A stretch of 64,000 nt of DNA from the NCBI GenBank assembly GCA_037447655.1, contig JBBHKE010003002.1, positions 53,119 through 117,118 of the forward strand. Direction: 5' to 3'. Every line of letters begins with the position of its first letter. Position 1 is the stretch's first letter. The position numbers were made by a program, and so were the translations under genes. The notes under the pieces are model-generated. The model was given only the letters and a program-made list of their open reading frames with translations. It was not told where the DNA came from and did no database searches. Below are positions 55,468-64,000 of the stretch, in pieces. The stretch is from Zygnema cylindricum (taxonomy: Eukaryota > Streptophyta > Zygnematophyceae > Zygnematales > Zygnemataceae).

Positions 55468-56174
55468 TTTTACATAGAAGCATAAAAATGTGAGTATGCC
55501 ATGTGAGTTTAAATGCCTAGCTATTCTGTTGGTCAGACCGTAGAATCAAAATTCTCGTAAAACGTCACTGGAATTCATATGGCTTCATCATTGATGTGAA
55601 ATCAAAGCATAAAGGGTACGGCATCAACAAATGGAGAACATATTGTCTATTCAAACATAAATTTTGGATATTAGCTCTGCAGACAAAAATAACTATTTAG
55701 TAAAAAACCCTTAATTCTCGAAAAACATTTACTGAGGCAAGGAAGCTGTAAAAAATACTGGGTGGCACTTGACAGTGGCTGTCGAAATATTCCACTGCAT
55801 CGAACGACATGGAAATCTTTCTTGTAACTCCTTTCACTGAGCATATGACCCATACCCCCATCCAGAACTTAAAAAAAATGAAGGACATCTCCAAACAGTA
55901 CTCCGCAAACAGCATCTAAGCTGAGTGAGACATTCGCCTGTACTGATCCTGATTTGCATCACGGCACAGCTCATTGGCTCAACAGCGAAGTAGCAAACCC
56001 GTGCGTCCTTTGCTTCGTTACTTTGTTTGTTCGTATCTGAACACGTAGAATATCGAAGTTCCACACTATTCTATGTGAACCTCTGACTTATAAATAATGG
56101 CTTTACAGAGGTCGGCGTTTTACGTTTCAAAGTTCTAGGGAGCTCAGCTGATCAGCGGGAAGGTTTCCAGAGCA
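55468..56174. promoter_or_regulatory. Divergent MLH3/UPP promoter region
   Basis: 707 bp between the two start codons. A good TATA box (TATAAATA, 56089-56096) lies 79 bp upstream of the UPP ATG. No TATA box is evident for MLH3 in the other direction. Both genes probably share this region as a bidirectional promoter. Confidence 0.55.
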
Positions 56175-56435
56175 ATGGCTGCCAGGGCATGCAGTTTGCT
56201 TGTCTGCACTCTGGCTTCTGCTAGCACCGCTCCTGCTAAGTTATCACAGCTTGAAGCTCGTCAAGATTTCTGGAAACATTCGCTTGTTTCCGATGTAGAG
56301 GTATCCTCCTGGTCGAAAACGTGCTGCAAAGTCAGTCTTAGAGTCAAAGTAAAAATGTTCTGCATCAACAAATTTGGAAAGTTACCAAAAAGCTTAAGGA
56401 AAAAGAGATGGAATAAATTGCTAGTGTGTGTGTGT

Positions 56436-56482
<47 letters not shown>

Positions 56483-59400
56483 TGAGTGAGAGCAAGTGCA
56501 GGAGCAAGTGCAGGAGCAAGTGCAAGAGAAAATGAAGATTGAAGGATCGTAAGAATAACTTTTCACAGGGAGAATGTTGCAGCTTTTGTATTTTACAGCT
56601 AGATTGAAACTGAAGATTTTTTATTTGCTCTTCCCTATCATCGCCAATGGAACCAGCGTGGAAATTAACATGCTTTCACTTTTTTTGTTTTGGAGAGTCA
56701 CACTTATTTTCATCATTACAATGGGCCATACGATAATCTCACAAGAGCAAACTATTGATGATACGAAGCTTGTGTATCTTTTATTTCCAATGCATTCAAT
56801 ACTCTGAATCACAGCTAAATTAAAATGAAATAGTGTGGATTACATCATTAAAGTATGTAAATATGCTTAGAAAATTCAACTTAATGTCGGTGTAGAATGT
56901 AGGTACTTAGGTTTCTTTGTTCGCCCGCGGAAGATTTATCTGACTAAATCAGTCAGCACTTACAACTTATGCTGCCTTCATCAACTTCGGCAACAAAATT
57001 AATAAAAGTTAAATTTTGTGGGTTTTTTTTTTCATCTGCTTAGATTTTAAAAAAGAAAACATGTTACCTTTATGCGTGGGTTTTTTGTTTTCCTTTTGTA
57101 CTTTTTCAATGTTTGATACATTTTAGCAATACTGGTTTTTGTATACACAGTAGGGTTTAGTGATTATGAAATAAATCATGAAAAGCAACAGACGATAAGC
57201 TTAATGCAGGATTACTTGTTGTATTCAGCTGAAGACGAACGGTCTCAAGTTTCAGTTAAATGCACCTCATTGTTGTTTTCCCATGGTTTTTGATAAATTA
57301 TAGGATTTGATTGTCAATGGGTTGTCAGTACTTGCCTAACCTTGGCTGTTTCCAACTATGTTCCAAAAATTTTGGAGATATGTGCCAACAGTTTGAGTGC
57401 GTTACGTGTGTCATGCCACATTTTGCCGGGAGACAGTTGACTCCAAATACTTGTGCACTTTAATATTTGCATGCTTTTTGGATCAATTGTTATCAGCCTA
57501 AATATGATATTGTTAGACTCCATTGTGTTTCCTTGACACCTCTATGACCTTATTCATATTGTCAAAACTATTTCTCTTTTTTTTTTGTCTTTCTCTTGAT
57601 TTCAGTGTCGCCGTATGGCATCTGCTGAACTGCGATCTCTCAGCCCCTTTCTTAAGGGACACTGCTGTGCTTTTACGACATTAAGGCCATTTTTACAAGA
57701 AAGAAGTAGGAGAAGGCAGGCCTCTTCTTTTGCTGTTGTTTGTGCCACAGCAACTGGAAGTAAACCTCTTGGAGGAGGACAAATGCTTGTGAGTCTACCC
57801 TCTAATTAACTCCATATGATCTCTAGCTCCCATTATTATGTAATTATTTTGTTAGTTTTTACCCTATTTTATGTTCTGTTTTGATGATAAATTAATCCTT
57901 GTCCATAATTGTTGAAAAAAGTAAAAAAGCTAGAAATTCAGCAGCCAACAAAACAAAGAACCAGCACTGGCCTTTCATGAACTGTTAGCCATTTGGAGAG
58001 TAAACTGACCGATGAGACTTTTAAATGAACAAAAAATTATCATTTGGAGAGTAAACTGGCCGATGAGACTTTTAATTGAACAAAAAGTTATGCAGGATAT
58101 GGTACAGCTTCCACGTTAACCATTGATCATTTAACAAAATAACTTGTGTAAACAATGAAAATATCATATTCCATTAGAGGAAAAATTCAATTGGAGCAGC
58201 TATTTTTTAAAGTAATAGTGAAACTCTACTTTTAACGTAACAAATTCAGCAATGAACGGAGACAGGTTGCTGCTTAATTAGTTTTTTCTAAAACTCATGT
58301 TTTAATCTACATGTGTCTGGTTGGCTACTTTTTGTTCAGTTAGCCTTTTTTCTTTTTATTTTTTCTAAGTGGTTTTCTGATGTATATGTAAGTGTATATG
58401 CCTTTCAGGTTTTTGTCCCTCCACATCCCTTGGTGAAACACTGGGTTGCTATTCTTCGGAGTTCGGCGACTCCTGTTCCAACGTTTCGTGAGTATAGATG
58501 TCCTGTGCGACATTAGGTTCTGCAGTTCAACCTGAGGAAGTCAAATAGGCTCTTTCGAGAGTTTACTCACTTCACCGTGCAGAAGTTCAGCATAAGCTGG
58601 GCCGGGCTCTGGTGTTTCGAAGCTGTGTTTCAGCTACATGCCATGTGTAATGCCTCTTGCTGTGAACTTAAGTTGGCTCCTCAGAGAGAAGTGGATTGGA
58701 CGTTTTGATGGATACTAGTTGTTTTGTTGTTTTTTTTTTTTAGGTGCCGCTTTAGCGGAGCTAGGGAGAATTCTTACTTATGAGGCCTGTCGTGATTGGC
58801 TGGTAAATTCATAATCGTTACATTTATTGATCAGTTGTTTGGCTAATATGAAACATCACAGGCACGTTTGTATTATATGCTGCATTTCGGCTTAGTTGTC
58901 CTGGCCAATGGGTTTCAAAAGGCAACAAACTACACACTAGGCAATCATCGGGAAGGACAAACACACATTCTCTGAGCGTTTTTCCTTCTTCACTATCTCT
59001 TTATGGCTTTGGAGTGGCAGTCATGTGGTGGTCCCCAATTTCCTGAACCTTGTGATGGGGGTGTTCATGAATGGTTCACTCCAATTTTGGTTCAGAAACT
59101 ATCACTGTCAGTTTGCCAGGTTCATTATATTGCGTGGAAGATCAGTTATATTTTACCTGGTTAAAGCAGGTTGGCAGGTCATTTGTCGATCTTTGGCTCT
59201 TTGATCAGAATTTAGTGGTGACTGTCAAACAAAGTTGTTTTGCCTTTGAGAAGTATTGCCCTGAAAGCACTGATCATAGGGTGAAATTTGATGCTAGATC
59301 TATTTTATGGCATTTGTGTTGCGTATATGCTGCAAATTGACAGTCACAACATAAACTGATTGTCTATCGGGTTTGTCAGGAGCTGTTGACCACATTCATC

Positions 59401-62400
59401 AAAACTGTTTGCCAACCTTGCATTATAAGACTTAATTTGGCTGGAGCAAGATCTTCGCATCTCATTCTTTGAGGGATTTCTCTTTTACTGTTTAACAAGG
59501 GGAACTTGAGTTTTGCAGCCAACAATTGTATCACAAATTGAAACACCTTGTGGGATTGCTGATGTAGAGTTCGTCGATCCAAGAGAGGCAATAAAGGTGA
59601 GGTTAATACGATGTGGATGCCATTGTGTTTATAATTCCAGAATCTTAATTTGTAGAACGTCATAAGCATAGCTCATGTAGAGCATAGTTGAAGCATAGCT
59701 TGAACATCAATCTACAGGTTTACATGGCAAACTTCCTTCTGTTCATGCCGTTTTCTTCAGTAATCAGCTGAAGACACTGGTATTATGTATTTATATGTGG
59801 TCATCACTGAGTTTCTGGAAATGAAATGTGAGGGATGAGGTGCCTACTTTTCTGGACTGGAAATGGATCTTTCTTAGACATTCAAGGGACATATCAGCTG
59901 TTCGACGTGCCCGCCTGATTCATCGTTGCGGAGATTTTGGCCACTCTTTTCTTTATCTGATGCTAATTGTCTTCAAAAACTTCAAGCTGCTATAAATGGC
60001 AAGAGTGCGCTAGATTCTATCATGTGCAGTATGGAAGATAATGTTGTTTTTTTGCTCTGTACAAGTTGCAGGTAGTACCAATTTTGAGAGCCGGCACTGT
60101 GTTGATAGAGCACTTATCTACTGTCCTACCTGCCACTGAGACATACCATCTTGGTTCGTGAGTTACTGACATATTTAACCCTCCAGAGTATCTGTTCAGT
60201 GCCAGTTTGAAATAATCGGAGATTTTGTAAGTTTGAAACAATATGTTAACCTGTATTACGCATAAAAGTCATGTAGTCAAATGCAGGGACTCAATCATCA
60301 ATTGTCGGTGTTTCTGGCCATTAATTTTTCAAGAACTTTTGAATATATCCTGCCTTACCCCCTCATTGTTCTTTATTTTTTTTTCCTGCAGCGCGCTTAG
60401 ATGAGGTTATGTTGAAAGATGCACCCTTGTTTGGAATTCTGATATTCTTCTTTTTATTTGGTTCTTTATATCCAATTTTCATTGTTGCATTCTGTTAATG
60501 CCCAACATTTAGCAACAGGTTGCTCATGGTCTTTATTATGCTGGGATGTATGCAGGATATGCGAGGAATGAAACCACGCTGCTGCCTTCTCTATATTTAA
60601 ATAAGTCAGTTTACTCTCTGTACACTCTCAGGTCTATTAGTCTTTTCAATAAGTTCGTATCTGTAGAACCCCGGTGTAAAGTGGCAAAGCTAACAGGACA
60701 ATTTGGATCTTAAGATGAATGTGGATCTTATGTTACCCATTTTTTATCTCTTGATTTCATCTGTCAATTCTGAAGATTGTATTATCAGAACTTTTTTGTC
60801 TCATTCAAGATAGCTTTACCAGCTGGCTTAATTTCCATAGTGAGCTCCAAAAGGGAGGAGTTTTTTCTGACTGTATTCAGCTCGACCATAAGTACAAAGT
60901 GTAGAATTTTAACACTTTGCAATGGTAGGCACGTCATAGTCATAAAATTTTCAGTTTCACCATTGGAAAAATACCTCTTTGGTTGCCCTCATGGCCTTTA
61001 TGTTCCCTAAAGCATTGTGTTTTGTAAGGAATACATTTGAACGGAAGTCATTTTGATAATTCCTGCTAAGATATTTTTCAGGCTGCCTGAACGTTTCCCT
61101 GAAGGTGCTCGCGTCTTAATTGCCGATCCTATGCTTGCCACAGGTAAGAGATCTGATTAGGATGTTTATGTGCGATTCATAAATTGTTAATGTTTCATAA
61201 TGTTCTCATTTAACTAGCCTAACTGTCTCTTCCAGTCTGACTGGTTAATTTTCCTCACTTTGTGTTTATAACTGGGTTCAAAATCTGCCAGTTATGAGTT
61301 CTGATACGTTAACATATTTGTCCTCGGTTTGTATCTCCACAAGCATTGTCTTTTGCCATATTTGAACATGCTAATGGTCATCCGACAGCGTCGAGGTGGG
61401 TTATAATGTGGTATTTCAAACGATTGCCCTTTTAGCTAAGTTAAGCAATCTCTCTACATAATTAACTATTTTTTTAGGAAAGCAGGAAAGCTCCTGTAAA
61501 CCCTCCTTAGACGTCATGGTGTTATTACTGCAACCTTTCTGTTTCATAATGTATGCCAAACATCTTCAACCTTCATCTGCTGCATACTGCAACTCCTATT
61601 CTGAGGCTGGAGAAAATTTAAGGAAGCTAGTCATAAGTATACAATTATAATGTATGTAAACATGATTTTTTAGGAAACTGTATAAAGATGACTTTTCAGG
61701 CAGTAGGTGTGGCTGACTCTCCTTTTTATCTTGGCAATCCTGAAATGCAGGAGGAACAATGGTCGCAGCCATTGAAGAGGTTTTAAAGAGGGGCGCTGAT
61801 GTGAAACTTATGCGTGTGGTTAGTTCATCTCCACCTCTATTGACTTGTTTTGTTTATCAGTAAGTTGAATGTGTTTTTACGATGGTGAGAAACCTAATGA
61901 TCTCAGTGCAGTTATCAATAGTGAGGCGTGGTTGTGATCAATTGAATTAGTTTGGAAAAGACTGACATCCGTGCTCACTATCTGAATTGGGTTTTCAATA
62001 CGATGGTAGCGACCTCCGTTCTTGTAAGTAAAAATAGAAACACTCTCAAGGTACAGATCAGGCAAAACTTCTCTGACTAAAGACTTTCTTGTGGGGGAGT
62101 TGTTTCCAGGTCTCTGCAATTGCAGCCCCACCTGCCTTGAAGATCCTCGGTGAGAAGTTTCCTGGGTTAGTATCGGTGCTACACTATCCTCACGAAAGTG
62201 ATGTTACATCCGTCGTTTGAAGTTAAGAAACTAGCAGGAGTTTATGATGAAGTCGCCTTTCCCTTAAAAGAAAAAAATTCTGAGCTCTCTTATTTCCATT
62301 GAAGTTATCACTTGTTGGTTATAAAAACACCACAGACTTCCATGGAGGGTGATCTCGTTCCATGTGATTTTCGTAAAGACACAAAAACCCGTTTTTATGA

Positions 62401-62980
62401 TAAACTGCTCCAATTTGATCAAAAGATGTCTGTTACCGCTGAGACAGCAAGGTTGTTATGGGTTAACTATTGAAAAACTGCATATTGTGAATTTATTAAT
62501 GGAGTGTTCTTTACAATGTGAACTCCTCGTTTTGGGATGCATATTGCAAGCTCGACATGACGCTGGAGGTGTATATTTGAGTCTTGTATGGCAATGATTC
62601 TGCTACCCAGGGAATTGGAAATTTTGACAACATTAAAAATGATAGAATGGAATGTCTGGATGGTTAAGAACTTTTCTTTTTGATCTTTCTAAAACTTGTC
62701 TCTGGTTCTAATTTCTCCCATGGGTGGGCTCAACTGCAGGCTTAAAGTCTATACGGGCATCATTGATGCAGAGCTAAATGAGAAAGGGTAAGATAAGAAC
62801 AAGTGCATGGAATTAATGTGGCCGTGCTCAATAAGTAAAACGCACCCCGTTCTCAGTTAGTATAATATTATACAAAATTTTGATGCTGTTGTATTCGGTT
62901 TTTTGTGTGCATATGGACTTCACCACAGATACATTGTACCTGGACTTGGGGACGCTGGAGATCGCAGCTTTGGGACATAA
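56175..62980 (+). CDS. UPP: Uracil phosphoribosyltransferase, probably plastidial
   Basis: Converts uracil and PRPP to UMP (pyrimidine salvage). Exons: 56175-56300, 57606-57788, 58409-58487, 58744-58802, 59519-59596, 60072-60153, 60556-60604, 61082-61143, 61751-61818, 62110-62165, 62740-62787, 62929-62980. They total 942 nt, or 313 residues, in one frame. Residues 1 to about 93 are rich in Ser/Arg/Ala with a RRRQASSFAVVCATA segment, consistent with a chloroplast transit peptide. The enzyme follows: VFVPPHPLVKHWVAILR, AALAELGRILTYEA, VVPILRAGTVLIEHLS, the PRPP loop VLIADPMLATGGTM, and the C-terminal GYIVPGLGDAGDRSFGT. Exon 1 was chosen because its donor phase joins exon 2 and a TATA box precedes it. 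An alternative start is ATG 57615. An AATAAA is at 62987. Confidence 0.92.
56428..56482. repeat. (GT)n(GA)n microsatellite, UPP intron 1
   Basis: A TGTG run of about 38 bp followed by GAGAGA, 130 bp after the exon 1 donor. Confidence 0.9.
57991..58092. repeat. 51-bp tandem duplication, UPP intron 2
   Basis: ATTTGGAGAGTAAACTGACC at 57991 recurs at 58042, with a few substitutions across the 51-bp unit. Confidence 0.85.
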
Positions 62981-64000
62981 ATGGACAATAAAATCGCCAT
63001 TACAACTACTGGAAATATGCTCTTCTTAGTTTGCGTTTTTATGGCTTCCTCACATTGTGTAGCCACTCCATGTGTCATCCTTCCATATGGAATGCTTCTA
63101 GAAATTGCTCATATATCTTCCGCGACTTCGAGATAAATGAGTTTTTGCTCTCTTTCTCTGATCACTTGGAGATGTTTCATGTCAAAAAGCAACTCTGGTC
63201 TTTCCACCTTTCTTCGACGGCCAGTTGTCGCCTAATTTTCTCGGTTCTATTCTTAGTGAGGTGATTCATTCTTGACGTTGCACACAACTGCAGATAAAGT
63301 CAACATACCTGTAATATGTTGTACTTCTGTATTGTGTACTATTCGTTATAAATTTTGTTGCAGGTGTCTTGTCTTGTAGGAGTGAACATTAGAGGGTTTG
63401 GATCAAGCCAGAGGTGGAACACTGTGAAACATTTTTTGTTATTTTTGGCAACTGGTATTGTAATAATCAGCAGAACCTGGTCGTTATTCATGGAATTTCA
63501 GTCCATGGTGATTTTTTAAAGTGAAGGAAAGAATCCAGTCATGGCCTTTTGTCATGGAATTATGTGCACTGCACCATCCATTCCGCATATCCCTTGATCA
63601 AAGCAACAAATACTGGTGCTATGGAGATTCAAAAGATGAAGTTAAAGATTCATAATGTCGTCGCCTATATTTCAGATGGTTGAAGTTGCATCTTGGCTTT
63701 GCTACTTGTAGTTTGATTGTAAGTTGAATATGCGATCAACATAAATTATGCAAGGTTGTCTTGATAACATCAGCTGCAAGGGTCATTTTTCATATAGGGT
63801 TCACAGTCTACACTGACATATTAGATGGAAGCCAAATATTTGGCGGAATAATCAAAGTACATATACAAGAAACAATTGAGTTTAGTTCTTTGGCTTTATC
63901 ACCGTAGCTACCCTTCAGTGAGTTGTGACAATATGTTTTGGGACCTAAAAGATCAATTTAACATGAAATCTAAAGTCATGAATCTCATGGAGGATTTATA
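62981..64000. other. 3' flank of UPP, nothing further recognised
   Basis: AATAAA at 62987-62992 lies just past the stop codon. The rest is AT-rich with short frames only and no recognisable gene up to the window end. Confidence 0.4.

Overview
This window reads as nuclear DNA of a streptophyte plant (land plant or close charophyte relative; species not determinable). It has many spliced genes with GT-AG introns, plant-type medial-Golgi N-glycan enzymes, a plant-type uracil phosphoribosyltransferase with a plastid-like N-terminus, Ty1/copia and Ty3/gypsy remnants, MITEs and long GA satellites. All exon coordinates below are hand-spliced from the sequence by checking reading phase across junctions and comparing with remembered families. 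No alignment or search was run.

Layout. 1-8.7 kb is a mosaic of decayed Ty1/copia elements: a plus-strand internally deleted copy with both LTRs (2079-5529) sits among minus-strand pieces (1-2078 and 5530-8717). 8.7-9.05 kb holds a decayed Ty3/gypsy reverse transcriptase. 9942-11834 is a large element with about 298-bp terminal inverted repeats that carries a nested 667-bp MITE with 17-bp TIRs and a TAA target duplication. 12-15.8 kb is AT-rich and apparently gene-free.

15.8-22.06 kb (minus strand) is a GnTII (MGAT2-like) locus. Exons 1-2 are intact, while the 3' exons are frameshifted, partly duplicated and embedded in kilobase-scale GAGGGA satellites. 24.3-37.3 kb (plus strand) is Golgi alpha-mannosidase II. 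These two genes act on successive N-glycan intermediates (ManII trims the product of GnTI, then GnTII extends it) and lie head to head, about 2.3 kb apart. The gap holds nine TTGACY (W-box) motifs near GnTII and four ACGT-core elements near the ManII side.

41.2-55.47 kb (minus strand) is MLH3, a DNA mismatch-repair/meiotic MutL homologue. A 24-exon model stays in frame for 1478 residues and includes the DQHAADE endonuclease motif. It converges on ManII across a 3.9-kb intergenic region with MITEs. 56.2-62.98 kb (plus strand) is UPP, a 12-exon, 313-residue uracil phosphoribosyltransferase divergent from MLH3 across about 0.7 kb.

A recurrent theme is duplication of exon/intron junctions inside introns: about eight copies of the ManII exon 9 donor, decoy donors and a decoy acceptor around ManII exons 13-14, and a duplicated GnTII exon 3 acceptor. 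The plus-strand copia element is also notable: its PBS is complementary to the anticodon region of initiator tRNA-Met, and its gag start codon lies inside the LTR.
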